A model generated the notes under the pieces. The model was given only the letters and a program-made list of their open reading frames with translations. It did no database searches and had not been told where the DNA came from. DNA of 64,000 nt from Clostridia bacterium (GTDB taxonomy: Bacteria > Bacillota > Clostridia > Christensenellales > UBA3700). Positions within the stretch are counted from its first letter, which is position 1; each line of letters starts with the position of its first letter. A program made the translations under genes and the position numbers. Location of the stretch: NCBI GenBank assembly GCA_029068165.1, contig JAIEDA010000030.1:62001-126000 (forward strand), in the 5' to 3' direction. Below are positions 17,913 through 26,549 of the stretch, in pieces.

Positions 17913-19847
17913 ATGTCATTAAACTTTGGATTAAGGGGCGAGATTATCGTCAACAAAAAATTTCACGAAAAGGTTTGCTACGACGTGGCGAACAATTTGA
18001 TAAGCGCGCAGTTTGACGGAAGGGGCGGTATTTCCAAATACGCCGTTATGAACAAGTTTTCCGTCTTTACCGCGTTCTATCCGCTCTACACTATCAACGG
18101 CAAGCCTATTGAATACGTGGCGGATAAGAAAGTCGAGATGCTGGGCAAGAAGCAAATCACTACTTTCAGCGAAAAGGGAGCGGAAATAGTAGTTACGCAA
18201 TTTCTCGACACCAAGCACAACTGTATTTACGTAGAGAACAAAGTCACGGCAAGGGACGAAGATATAGACTTCGACCTCGTGACGAATTTCGGCGTAAACT
18301 ACGAATCTTACGTACAGCAGCTTTTGGCAAACAGGCTTTCGGCAGGCACTATATCAAAGATAATCGGCGGACTTTTGAAAAAGAAGAAAAAGAGCGTCGA
18401 AGAGCATAACGGCTGCACGTATATTCGCGGCGAGGTTATGGGCGATTTCTATATCGACATAGCCGTTAATACCAAAGCCGTAGGATTGGAATCGGAGAGA
18501 GGTTTTTACAATCAGTTCCAACTTTGCGGCAAGGTAGCAAAGGGCGAAAGCAAAAAGTTTAGATACGTAATCGGCGCGGGTACGAGAACGGACTTTACGT
18601 TCTTTGACGTGAAGATTGCGCTTAGGAATTTTGACAACGCTTTGGTTGACTGCAACGACTACGCAAACAACCTCAAGTGTCCCGCTCCTATAGAGGGAGA
18701 TTTTCTCAACGCGTATTACAAGTCGTTGCTCAACGCTTCGCTTTCCAATTACAAAGAGCTTGGCAAGTTTAAAGGCTTTTTGGCAGGAATAGTCTATCAG
18801 TTCCCCGCGAGAACGTACTATAGAGACGCTTATTGGACGGTATTGAGCGTGCTGCCCGTAAGACCGGAACTCGTACGCAACGAAATCATTACGCTTGCGG
18901 GCGGTATCAGCAAGAAAGGCGAATGTCCGTCGGCGGTCAAGTTTAATTTCAAAAACTACTGGGGCGACCACTACGATTCGCCGTCATTCTTCGTGCTTAT
19001 GCTTTACGATTATCTAGTGCATACGAAGGACTTTTCCATACTCGAAGAAAAGGTCAAGTCGGGTAAGGTCATCCACAGCGCTAAACTTGTGCTCAACAGA
19101 CTTATGAAAGAAACCGACGAAACGGGACTTTTGGTAAAAGGCGGAGAGTACAACCGTAGAGATTGGTGCGACAACGTGTTTAGATCCAAGTACGTCACTT
19201 ATGACGAGGCGTTGTACGCGAGAGCGCTTTACGCTATGAGCGAGATATACAGGGTATGTTACAACGACGAAGCCAAGTCCAAGGAATACGCCGACAAGTA
19301 CGAAAAGGTAGTCAAGTCTATCAACGACTTGCTTTGGGATGAGGAAAAGGGTTGGTACGTCAACTACAAGAGCGAAGATTTCGTAGAGGACAACCTGTCC
19401 ATAGATACAGTAGTAACGGTACTCTTCGGCATTGCGAGCGAGGAAAGAGCTCAAAGAATACTTGAGAATATGCAATCGCTTCTCGAGAGCAAAAACAATA
19501 CCGAGCAAGGCGCAGGCGACTTCGGCACGCTGTCGGTATATCCGTTCTATAAAAACACTAAGGACATCGTTCAAAAGTCTTCGTTGCCGTATTACTATCA
19601 CAACGGCGGAGATTGGCCGTACTTGTCCTGCGTATACGCTTACGCGAAACTTATGCATAAGATGGACTATACCTATCCGCTTACGAGGTGGTTTGAGTAT
19701 AACTTGGAAAAGGGCAATTATACGCCGATTGAATTTTTCAGTCCGTTGCACCCCGACGGGTCGATGCTTCAGGCTTGGAGCAGTACGGGCGCGTTTGTTT
19801 TGAGCTATCCAAACGGCGATTTCTTTACTAAGAAGTTGGAGAAGTAA
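17913..19847 (+). CDS. Predicted (alpha/alpha)6-barrel glycoside hydrolase
   Basis: A 645-residue cytoplasmic protein with an N-terminal beta-sandwich (~1-240) and a C-terminal helical barrel of the six-hairpin glycosidase type. Visible barrel features are YYRDAYWT, NYWGDHYDSPSFFVLMLYDY, RRDWCDNVFR (Asp-rich, likely catalytic or binding), YYYHNGGDWPYLSC and a terminal STGAFVLSYPNG. The arrangement recalls GH63/GH78/debranching-type enzymes, but I cannot fix the family. The start at ATG 17913 is preferred because AGGGGA lies 6 bp upstream; a TTG at 17907 is in frame. It sits between the oxidoreductase/isomerase genes and the transporter, so it probably releases the sugar fed to this island. 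Confidence 0.75.
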   Translation: MSLNFGLRGEIIVNKKFHEKVCYDVANNLISAQFDGRGGISKYAVMNKFSVFTAFYPLYTINGKPIEYVADKKVEMLGKKQITTFSEKGAEIVVTQFLDTKHNCIYVENKVTARDEDIDFDLVTNFGVNYESYVQQLLANRLSAGTISKIIGGLLKKKKKSVEEHNGCTYIRGEVMGDFYIDIAVNTKAVGLESERGFYNQFQLCGKVAKGESKKFRYVIGAGTRTDFTFFDVKIALRNFDNALVDCNDYANNLKCPAPIEGDFLNAYYKSLLNASLSNYKELGKFKGFLAGIVYQFPARTYYRDAYWTVLSVLPVRPELVRNEIITLAGGISKKGECPSAVKFNFKNYWGDHYDSPSFFVLMLYDYLVHTKDFSILEEKVKSGKVIHSAKLVLNRLMKETDETGLLVKGGEYNRRDWCDNVFRSKYVTYDEALYARALYAMSEIYRVCYNDEAKSKEYADKYEKVVKSINDLLWDEEKGWYVNYKSEDFVEDNLSIDTVVTVLFGIASEERAQRILENMQSLLESKNNTEQGAGDFGTLSVYPFYKNTKDIVQKSSLPYYYHNGGDWPYLSCVYAYAKLMHKMDYTYPLTRWFEYNLEKGNYTPIEFFSPLHPDGSMLQAWSSTGAFVLSYPNGDFFTKKLEK

Positions 19848-19930
19848 AACATCGTTACGGTGATAAAGTTTGACTGCGCTCAAATTGACGAAAATAAGTG
19901 GAATTTTACAAATATTGTAAATTTTAACTA

Positions 19931-19959
19931 TTGAAATATAAAGTTATGTTTGATATAAT
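19931..19959 (+). promoter_or_regulatory. Promoter for the GPH symporter and following lipoprotein gene
   Basis: TTGAAA (19931-19936), 17-bp spacer, TATAAT (19954-19959), 33 bp before the GTG start, in the 145-bp AT-rich gap after the glycosidase gene. Confidence 0.75.
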
Positions 19960-19992
19960 AATAAATAGTTGATAGCTAAGGGAGGAAGATGA

Positions 19993-21615
19993 GTGGAAGA
20001 AACAGCGCAACAACTAGGGGAAGTCTTGCCTATTCAGGAAGACGGATCTAGCAGTCAATCGTCTGGCGACGAACTTGCAAACAAGAAATACTTAAAAACT
20101 CGAGATTACGTATTTTTCTCATTGGCGCAATTTGCGTCCAGCGCGGTTACGGGTCTTGTTCAAGGTTATTTGTTATTCTTCTATACCGTTTGCGTGAGCA
20201 TACCAGCATCCGCAGTCGGAACTATGTTTTTGGTATCCAAGATATTCGACGGACTAAACGATCCTATAATGGGCGTTATCGTTGACAGGACGAGAACCAA
20301 GTGGGGCAAAATGCGACCGTACTTATTCGGCGCGGCTGTTCCTTGGGGAATACTGACGATAGTAATGTTTATGCCGAGTATCTATTCTTCAATGGGTACG
20401 AACGCAGCAAAAATCGCATTTATGTGGGTCACGTACTTGCTATACAGCGTATTAGGTACGGCGGTAGGCGTTCCGCTCAACGGTTTGCCGGCGGTAGCTT
20501 CGCCGAATACCGACGAGAGAGCTAAGATTATTTCCATAAGCCGTATTTTGGGTAGCGTCGGAGAACAGTCCGCATTGGTACTGTTGACGTTGTTCTTGCT
20601 TATCACGAGCGACAACTATACCAACTCCTATATGCTTATGGCGATTATTATCGGCGTACTAGGTCCGGTCTTTATGGTACTTGGCGCGAAATTCGTCAAG
20701 GAAAGGTTGGAACCGACCGAACGTACTCCAAACGTGCTCGAAGGCTTCAAGTACTTGTTTAGAAACAAACAGTTCTTGTTGTTGATATGCTCCAACTTGC
20801 TTACGTTCTTTAGAAACTTCGTGTCGGCGATGATTATCTACGTCGTGTCGTACATATACGCAAAGGGTTCGTTGCAAATACTATTCTCTTTGCCGGGAGC
20901 GGTCGCTTCGATGATCGGTATGATGATTGCGCCGAAACTTCGAAAGAAGATGGACAGCAAGCGATTGTTTATCTTCGCGACTATTTGGCACTCAGCCGCG
21001 CTCGCGCTTATATTCTTTATCTATATATTAGGCGGAACGGCTTGGTGGCTTGTGGCGGCGCTGATGTTTATAGCGATGATACCTGTCGGAATACTCAACG
21101 TTATTCCGCACCTTATGGCTACTGATACGCTAGATTATTGGGAAGATAAGACGGGCGATAGATGCGAAGGTATTACCTTCTCGCTTATGAGTTTGCGTTC
21201 AAAAGTATCGTCGGGTCTTAAAGACTATACTATGAGCTATTTGTTGGTATTCTTCGGCTTCTCTCAGGCGTTGCCTTTCTTGAGCGATCATACGCCGGTG
21301 CAGTCTGACTTTACTAAGTTGGGATTGTTCTCGATATACACAATCATCCCTGCCGTGCTCAACTTGATTTCGATAGTTCCGATACTCTTCTATAAGCTCA
21401 GCGGTAAGAAGATGGCGGAGATACAGGGTAGACTTGCGGTAAAACGCTTGGAAGACGCTAAACGTTTAGAGGGCATTATCGACGCCGAAGTAAAGGGCGA
21501 AAAAGATATCTATTCCGTCGTTGCCGTCAAAGAGTACGAGGAAGAGCTTGCCAAGAGCGAAATTACCGCTCAGCAAGTAGAAAGCGAGAGCAATAGCCAA
21601 AAGGAGGGCGAATAA
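19993..21615 (+). CDS. GPH-family glycoside-pentoside-hexuronide cation symporter
   Basis: A 540-residue major-facilitator-type transporter with about 12 hydrophobic segments. The N-terminal ~30 residues and C-terminal ~70 residues are hydrophilic and cytosolic. DGLNDPIMGVIVDRTRTKWGK after the second segment is the GPH signature (motif DxxxD..GxxxDRT), and DYWEDKTGDRCEG in the second half is also typical. It should import glycosides or hexuronides with Na+ or H+, supplying the preceding catabolic genes. The GTG start is set by GGAGGAAGAT upstream. It is followed after 1 bp by a lipoprotein gene. The acidic, Gln/Glu-rich C-terminal tail is longer than usual. Confidence 0.92.
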   Translation: MEETAQQLGEVLPIQEDGSSSQSSGDELANKKYLKTRDYVFFSLAQFASSAVTGLVQGYLLFFYTVCVSIPASAVGTMFLVSKIFDGLNDPIMGVIVDRTRTKWGKMRPYLFGAAVPWGILTIVMFMPSIYSSMGTNAAKIAFMWVTYLLYSVLGTAVGVPLNGLPAVASPNTDERAKIISISRILGSVGEQSALVLLTLFLLITSDNYTNSYMLMAIIIGVLGPVFMVLGAKFVKERLEPTERTPNVLEGFKYLFRNKQFLLLICSNLLTFFRNFVSAMIIYVVSYIYAKGSLQILFSLPGAVASMIGMMIAPKLRKKMDSKRLFIFATIWHSAALALIFFIYILGGTAWWLVAALMFIAMIPVGILNVIPHLMATDTLDYWEDKTGDRCEGITFSLMSLRSKVSSGLKDYTMSYLLVFFGFSQALPFLSDHTPVQSDFTKLGLFSIYTIIPAVLNLISIVPILFYKLSGKKMAEIQGRLAVKRLEDAKRLEGIIDAEVKGEKDIYSVVAVKEYEEELAKSEITAQQVESESNSQKEGE

Positions 21616-21616
21616 T

Positions 21617-22567
21617 ATGAAAAAGAAGATACTTATCATTACCTCCGTAATATTGATTATAGGTTTGCTTTGCTCGACTTTGGTCGGCTGCAAGAGCGCG
21701 GCTGAAAAGGAAGCCGCATACTATGAGAAAGTAGCCGCTTCGCTTGAGAAGACTACGGGTACGCTTACCACGCTTACCGACGAACTTTTCTCAAAGTCTT
21801 GGACTGCTAGTTTCGTGCTTGCGATTACTTCGTATAAGCAGGAAGTAAAAGACGACAACGGAGAAATAGTTGAATTGAAAGACAGTCCCATAACTCGAGG
21901 AAGCGCAACCGAAGCGGGTTGGCCGTCAGGCGTAGGTCAGTACGTTACAGCGATAGCTTTTGACGTAACTTACAATTCCGCCGACGATTATTCGTTCAAG
22001 ACGACAGTATTCGAGGACGTTACGAGAAGCAACTATTTGAGTTATATCTCTAAAAAAGACTATAGGTCTAAGTTTACCGTCAGCGCGGAATTTGAATATT
22101 CGTTAAAAGACGGAGTAGAAAGCGGATCGTATTATATCGACCCTATTGAGTTTATCAAAGACAACACCAATACTCAAACTTTGACCCGCAACGGCATATC
22201 CGCAAGCGACAACTTTAGAATATATACTCACTTTATGAGAGTAGAGTCGCGTACGGTCTTCGATAAAGACTACGGCGCTATCACTAGAGAAATCAACGAT
22301 GCAAGCGCGGCTGAAGACGGTACGAAAGCGTATTGGAACAACTATGGCGAAGATATTTCTTACAACTGGAATAACGTATACGCTATGGCAAACAATCGCT
22401 TGACCGTGCTCTACAGCAAGGGCAAGAAGAGAATCAACTCGCTTGAAATATACAACGAAAGCATAATCTCGTACTATACGAAGAACAACAACGTTGACAC
22501 TTCGTTGGTATTGAAAGCGGACGTTATAGCTTACGCGGAAGCAGTAGTTGAGTTCAAATACAATTAA
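21617..22567 (+). CDS. Predicted lipoprotein following the symporter
   Basis: A 316-residue exported protein. MKKK, a hydrophobic core and the lipobox L-V-G-C put the lipidated Cys at residue 25. The mature part is hydrophilic, rich in Tyr, Asn and Ser, with no recognised domain. AAGGAGGGCGAATAAT precedes the ATG, inside the end of the symporter gene, so the two are translationally coupled. Its association with a sugar symporter suggests a role in substrate capture or surface anchoring, but nothing in the sequence proves binding. It ends at a strong terminator 108 bp downstream. Confidence 0.8.
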   Translation: MKKKILIITSVILIIGLLCSTLVGCKSAAEKEAAYYEKVAASLEKTTGTLTTLTDELFSKSWTASFVLAITSYKQEVKDDNGEIVELKDSPITRGSATEAGWPSGVGQYVTAIAFDVTYNSADDYSFKTTVFEDVTRSNYLSYISKKDYRSKFTVSAEFEYSLKDGVESGSYYIDPIEFIKDNTNTQTLTRNGISASDNFRIYTHFMRVESRTVFDKDYGAITREINDASAAEDGTKAYWNNYGEDISYNWNNVYAMANNRLTVLYSKGKKRINSLEIYNESIISYYTKNNNVDTSLVLKADVIAYAEAVVEFKYN

Positions 22568-22675
22568 TTGACCGAACTAGCTCAACGGTATTCTTCAAAG
22601 TCGCCGCAAGCGTGGAGAAGAACGTTACGTTAGGCTAAGCAAAGTTGAAAAATTTAAGACAGCTTTTAAAATCAA

Positions 22676-22702
22676 GAGGAACGCAAACGCGTTCCTCGTT
22701 TT
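22676..22702 (+). terminator. Terminator of the symporter-lipoprotein transcript
   Basis: A perfect 9-bp stem (22676-22684 with 22689-22697), AAAC loop, followed by GTTTTT. Confidence 0.88.
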
Positions 22703-23163
22703 TAAATCTTCATTATACCGACGAGGACGTAAGGACGAATATAGGAGTTCTTATCGAAGCTCCAGGGTGCTTTCCCAATTACAGCGTTTGGAATAATATG
22801 CTGCTGCAAGCGGCAAACTTGGGAATTGCCAACGCCGCTGAAGAGGTGAGGAAAGTCCTAAAAGTCGTGCGTATGGAAGGTTCGGCTTCTAATAAATACA
22901 AGAACTGCTCGCTGGGTATGAAACAGCGTATAGGCATAGCTATGGCGCTACTCGGCAATCCGACTTTGCTTGTATTGGACGAGCCGATAAACGGTCTTGA
23001 TGCCGACGGTATGCGTATTATGCGCGACGTAATTATAGACGTTACGAAAAACTATAAATGTACAGTCTTTTGTAAGTTACCTTGCTCATCACGTTTTGAG
23101 TTTTCCACGCCGTCGGTGCGGAGATAGGTAATATATTTTTAATGGGTCAACGCACGCCAAAAG
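22699..23163 (+). pseudogene. Decayed ABC transporter ATP-binding protein
   Basis: A stretch reading RTNIGVLIEAPGCFPN, then the ABC signature SLGMKQRIGIAMALL and Walker B LLVLDEPINGLD. These are the middle and end of a BcrA/CcmA-like ATPase. The Walker A half is absent, because the sequence begins directly after the terminator of the previous gene. The 3' part breaks into other frames: SSHVL-like and VGAEIGNIFLMG-like pieces are visible to about 23160. It is therefore truncated at both ends and frameshifted. It marks the left edge of the AT-rich accessory region. No partner permease is nearby. Confidence 0.8.
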
Positions 23164-23223
23164 TTTCAAACAATGGTTGTCATCTCACTTTCTATTTCTC
23201 GCTAAGAAGCAACTTCTTAGCTG

Positions 23224-23255
23224 TGGCGGAAAGTGTGGGGGAACGATAAAAACAC
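23224..23255 (+). repeat. Copy 1 of a 31-32 bp repeat also found at 36209-36239
   Basis: TGGCGGAAAGTGTGGG plus the following AACGATAAAAACAC is shared with 36209-36239, differing by one extra G. At 36.2 kb it is the right end of a MITE-like element; here a GCTAAGAAG/CTTCTTAGC hairpin (about 23201-23222) precedes it and the left end is not recognisable. The 300 bp between the ABC remnant and the sigma factor gene holds only this repeat and the promoter. Confidence 0.7.
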
Positions 23256-23411
23256 ATCAAATATAGAAAGAATTTATTGGCACTTGAATAGGTCGGTTTT
23301 GCTATTAATGAGAATTGAGTTTATATTTTACAGTTTTTAAATATAAGACTTGAAAAGGCAAATAAGGATTACGATATTTTTAGAATTATTCTGATAGTTA
23401 TTGAAAAATTG

Positions 23412-23440
23412 TTGTTAGTTTGGTAAGATTATTTTATAAT
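23412..23440 (+). promoter_or_regulatory. Promoter of the ECF sigma factor operon
   Basis: TTGTTA (23412-23417), 17-bp spacer, TATAAT (23435-23440), 26 bp before the ATG. Confidence 0.65.
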
Positions 23441-23466
23441 ACTATAGTTATGAAAAAGTGATACGC

Positions 23467-24039
23467 ATGGATAAAGAGAAGAAGAAATCTTTAAATGAAT
23501 TATTGGTAAAAGTTAGACAAGGGGATGAGGATAGCATATCACGTCTCTATGAACTTATGTCTCCAACTATTCGATACATTGCTTTGAAATATCTCAAGAA
23601 TGAATGTGAGGCAGATGATTTAGTGCAAGATTTTTGGTATGATATAAAGAAATTTGCAAATGGATTTTTGATTCAAAAAAATGCATATAGTTATCTATGC
23701 AAAGTCATGAACAGGCAAGCGCTTAATAGACTTAAAAAGTTGAACCGTCAAGATGAAAATAATAAAGCATTTGTAGATTATGCTAATGTTAAGAATTATC
23801 AGACTGAAGAATCGTTGGAAACTGTTGATCTAAGGAATGATATCAATAATGCTATGTTGAAATTAACGCAAATGCAACAAATAATTATTCAGGAAACATT
23901 ATTTGAAGATAAAACAATCAGGCAGATTGCTAAGGATTTAGGTGTATCAAAATCTAAGGTTGGAAGGTTAAGAATCGAAGCAATAGAGATTTTGAAAAAT
24001 GAACTGAGTAAAAAAGGTTGGGACAAAAATGACATTTAG
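23467..24039 (+). CDS. Sigma-70 family (ECF-like) RNA polymerase sigma factor
   Basis: A 190-residue two-domain sigma factor. Sigma region 2 covers ~25-90 (RYIALKYLKNECEADDLVQDFW), and region 4 covers ~130-180 (IRQIAKDLGVSKSKVGRLR helix-turn-helix). There is no region 1.1 or 3, as usual for ECF factors. I prefer ATG 23467 over GTG 23458 because the decayed copy at 36468 starts at the same ATG. It is followed after 27 bp by a secreted peptidase gene and then a membrane protein gene, a layout typical of ECF operons. A decayed second copy lies at 36.5 kb. The AT-rich codon use is unlike the flanking core genes. Confidence 0.92.
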   Translation: MDKEKKKSLNELLVKVRQGDEDSISRLYELMSPTIRYIALKYLKNECEADDLVQDFWYDIKKFANGFLIQKNAYSYLCKVMNRQALNRLKKLNRQDENNKAFVDYANVKNYQTEESLETVDLRNDINNAMLKLTQMQQIIIQETLFEDKTIRQIAKDLGVSKSKVGRLRIEAIEILKNELSKKGWDKNDI

Positions 24040-24066
24040 ATTGCTGTATTTATGGAGGGTAAAATT

Positions 24067-24927
24067 ATGAACAAAAAAATAAATGTAATAATGATGGTCC
24101 TGATTATAGTTGTTTCGTCATTTTGCATAACAACTTTCAGTATCAACAATAACAAAAAGTGCGAGGCAGCAGTAGCAACAACCTATTCTGACGATATACT
24201 TTATTCAGAGACTGCTACACAAAATGTAGAAATAGAAACTATTTATTATAGTTGGAAAGATACAACTACATACCAAATCAATAGTACGTTTCCAAATTAT
24301 TATAACACGAATATGTCTTTGACAAATACTTGCGCAAACGTGGCTGGAGCAAATATTGTAGGTTTTTATGATAGATATTATGATAATTTGATACCAGATT
24401 ATACTACGGGAATACAGCGTGGTAATAATTATACTTACTATCCGATGTCTTTGAATAAAGATAAAAAGCAAGCAGTAATAAATACGCTTTATGCGTCTAT
24501 GAAAACTAACACAAAGAACGATGGGACTACTCAAGAAGATTTCGAAAACGGCTTAAAAGCGTATGTGCAATCGCAGGGTAGAAATATATCTTATATTTCG
24601 GTTATTTCAGGTGGCAATTTTAATTTCGCTAACTTTGATGCCGAGCTGCGCAACGGAAGACCAGTTGCATTTTTCCTAAGTGGTTACAATTTTGTGTCAT
24701 TTCAAGATTCGGGCAGCCAAGTTTCAATGACCAAAAACTTTTATAGCGGTAATCATATAATTGTGGCGTATGGATACCAAAAGGTAAATTATTATAATGC
24801 GAATAATACTTTAATACAATCAAATACATACATTTACGTTTCTTCGGGAATACATAATGAAGATGGGCATTACTTACTAAATAGTGGAGGTAATATGATT
24901 GCGGCAGAAGCCATTGTCATAGATTAG
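24067..24927 (+). CDS. Secreted papain-like (C39-type) cysteine peptidase
   Basis: A 286-residue protein with a signal peptide (positive MNKK, hydrophobic ~6-27, likely cleavage near CEAAVA). LTNTCANVAGANIVGFYD gives the catalytic Cys at 89, with the helix typical of papain-like bacterial peptidases. GNHIIVAYGY gives His 230, and a downstream Asn/Asp can be supplied by SSGIHNEDGHY. It is therefore a candidate extracellular thiol peptidase of the C39-like/streptopain-like fold. The start at 24067 is set by GGAGGG 8 bp upstream; an earlier in-frame ATG (24052) overlaps that site. It stands in an operon between the sigma factor and the membrane protein (1-bp gap). Confidence 0.75.
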   Translation: MNKKINVIMMVLIIVVSSFCITTFSINNNKKCEAAVATTYSDDILYSETATQNVEIETIYYSWKDTTTYQINSTFPNYYNTNMSLTNTCANVAGANIVGFYDRYYDNLIPDYTTGIQRGNNYTYYPMSLNKDKKQAVINTLYASMKTNTKNDGTTQEDFENGLKAYVQSQGRNISYISVISGGNFNFANFDAELRNGRPVAFFLSGYNFVSFQDSGSQVSMTKNFYSGNHIIVAYGYQKVNYYNANNTLIQSNTYIYVSSGIHNEDGHYLLNSGGNMIAAEAIVID

Positions 24928-24928
24928 A

Positions 24929-25654
24929 ATGAAAGACGATAGATTTAATGAATTAATGGAAAAGTATGTTGACTCTACAAAGAGAGGGAAAGATACTGAC
25001 CTTCAAAAATTGAGAAATAGAAGTGCTGACAGGATAAAAGTGCATAAAAGCATTCCCAAATACGTATTGGCTACTTGTACTATACTCTTAGTAGTAATTG
25101 TCTCCTTGTCAGTTGCTCTTCCAATATTGTTGAATAAAGAAGGCGCACCACAAGATGAGCCACAGGATGAGCCACAGGATGTGCCACAGGATGTGCCACA
25201 ATATTTCTATTGTGAAAATTCTCAAATTGAACTAATAGAAATAAGCGATATTGATGAGATTAATAATAAATATAATTTTTATGGTTTATTGCCGTCAATA
25301 GAATGTATTGAGTCATATATGTTTGTAATGACATATAAAGAAAATAACCAAGATTTTGGATTGTTTATAGAAATGTCAATATTCGATGAGTATTTTGATG
25401 ACATTAAGTTAAACGTAGTAAAGGAACCATACATTGTAGCTCAACTTCAGAAGTTTGATAATCTCACTGATAGTGTGAAATGGAGAGATACGACAGTTAG
25501 ATATTCCATTAATGATGAAAATAATGATTCCTACTATTCTTATGCGATGACATTTACGATTGACAATTATAATTATTTTATAAATTTTGAAAGTTATAGC
25601 GAGATGTCAGTAACCAAAGCATTGGATATGATTTATTTTGATGAAGTGAACTAA
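24929..25654 (+). CDS. Single-span membrane protein, possible anti-sigma factor
   Basis: A 241-residue protein. Residues 1-43 are charged and would be cytoplasmic, ~44-68 are a membrane span (YVLATCTILLVVIVSL), and the rest is extracellular. Just outside the membrane sits a PQDEPQDEPQDVPQDVP spacer encoded by four 12-bp repeats. The topology and the place third in an ECF operon fit an anti-sigma factor or a signal sensor. No classical zinc anti-sigma motif is present, so this is inference. It starts 1 bp after the peptidase stop, with no strong ribosome binding site of its own, pointing to coupled translation. Confidence 0.65.
   Translation: MKDDRFNELMEKYVDSTKRGKDTDLQKLRNRSADRIKVHKSIPKYVLATCTILLVVIVSLSVALPILLNKEGAPQDEPQDEPQDVPQDVPQYFYCENSQIELIEISDIDEINNKYNFYGLLPSIECIESYMFVMTYKENNQDFGLFIEMSIFDEYFDDIKLNVVKEPYIVAQLQKFDNLTDSVKWRDTTVRYSINDENNDSYYSYAMTFTIDNYNYFINFESYSEMSVTKALDMIYFDEVN
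25148..25195 (+). repeat. Four tandem 12-bp units inside the membrane protein gene
   Basis: Units of CCACARGATGWG run head to tail (25148, 25160, 25172, 25184) and encode the repeated tetrapeptide PQDE/PQDV. The copy number could vary by slippage without changing the frame. Confidence 0.85.
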
Positions 25655-25680
25655 TTTTATGATGAATTTATATAACTATA

Positions 25681-25712
25681 AAAAGGCAACTGGTTAGAAC
25701 AGTTGCTTTTTT
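25681..25712 (+). terminator. Terminator of the ECF sigma factor operon
   Basis: A 7-bp GC-containing stem (25686-25692 with 25700-25706) with an A tract before and TTTTTT after. Confidence 0.85.
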
Positions 25713-25732
25713 CTAATATTTTGCGGCTTTAT

Positions 25733-25761
25733 GGGACAAATTAATCGTTATATTTGTTATA
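25733..25761 (+). promoter_or_regulatory. Candidate ECF-type promoter (copy A)
   Basis: GGGACA (25733-25738), 17-bp spacer, GTTATA (25756-25761). The same pattern occurs at 32469 and 36585. The ~60 bp around it (25719-25782) is nearly identical to 36571-36634. Confidence 0.45.
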
Positions 25762-25794
25762 TGAGTAGAAGGAGATTAAATTCAGTATAACTAC

Positions 25795-25932
25795 TATGAG
25801 ATTGCGATGTTTTTTGATTGCAGGCCGAAAAGACCTGAAAATCCTGAGAAATTCCAACGCCGATATGAAACGAAATCAACTAGCGTATATTTTTATATAA
25901 ACAAGCCGTGGAGAGAAGGCGACAACAACTGA
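25795..25932 (+). pseudogene. 3' fragment of a small lipoprotein gene
   Basis: From about 25795 the sequence is nearly identical to the end of the 26009-26521 gene (FFDCRPKRPENPEKFQ and onward). The signal peptide and middle are missing: the leader with its AGGAG site is joined directly to the 3' end. This is an internal deletion of a tandem copy. Confidence 0.8.
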
Positions 25933-26008
25933 TATAAGATGATAGACAACAGTATCAATATAACGATACTACGATAAATATATAAATAATTTCAAGGAGG
26001 AGTAAAAA

Positions 26009-26521
26009 ATGAAAAAGAAAATAGCAGTAGCGATAATATTGGTAATGATGTTGGTAATGGCGTCGACAATGTTTTTCGGATGCGAAAAGGAAATTGTACC
26101 TAGAAAAGTGGAACTTGAGCTTGTGAATCCGAATACAGGGGAAGCTGTGCAATGGGACGAGGTCATAGACCTGCCTGAAGAAAAGACAAAAATAGTGGTG
26201 CGTATCAAAGATAAGGAGACGGGAGAATATTTGACCGACGACGATCTACCGGAGAATACGGTAGAAGGAAGTTATCACGTGAATTTCATAATTCTTGATA
26301 ACGAAGGTCATACTTATCGTCAAGAATACTACAAATATTGGCCGACAAAAGAGGATATAGAGGACGTGCCCTATTATAATTACTATGAAATGTGGATGTT
26401 TTTTGATTGCAGGCCGAAAAGACCTGAAAATCCTGAGAAATTCCAACGCCGATATGAAAGGAAATCAACTAGCGTATATTTTTATATAAACAAGCCGTGG
26501 AGAGAAGGCGGCGATAGATAA
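26009..26521 (+). CDS. Small lipoprotein, paralogous signal peptide to 36.6 kb gene
   Basis: A 170-residue predicted lipoprotein with lipobox F-F-G-C (Cys 25). The segment TMFFGCEKE is also found at the start of the 36635-38371 product, so these genes exchanged or share a leader. The mature part is very acidic with VELELVNPNTGEAV-like beta-rich sequence, then an aromatic/basic tail. AAGGAGGAG precedes the ATG. It is 28 bp upstream of the giant Hint-domain protein gene and probably co-transcribed. No known domain was recognised. A truncated tandem copy lies directly upstream. Confidence 0.8.
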   Translation: MKKKIAVAIILVMMLVMASTMFFGCEKEIVPRKVELELVNPNTGEAVQWDEVIDLPEEKTKIVVRIKDKETGEYLTDDDLPENTVEGSYHVNFIILDNEGHTYRQEYYKYWPTKEDIEDVPYYNYYEMWMFFDCRPKRPENPEKFQRRYERKSTSVYFYINKPWREGGDR

Positions 26522-26549
26522 GCAAAATAAAAATTGGGAGGACATACTT

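Noticed and set aside
22645..23127. Intact ABC transporter ATPase starting at 22645
   Set aside because: The first codons overlap the terminator of the previous gene and the Walker A motif is missing; the 3' end is frameshifted, so it is annotated as a remnant.
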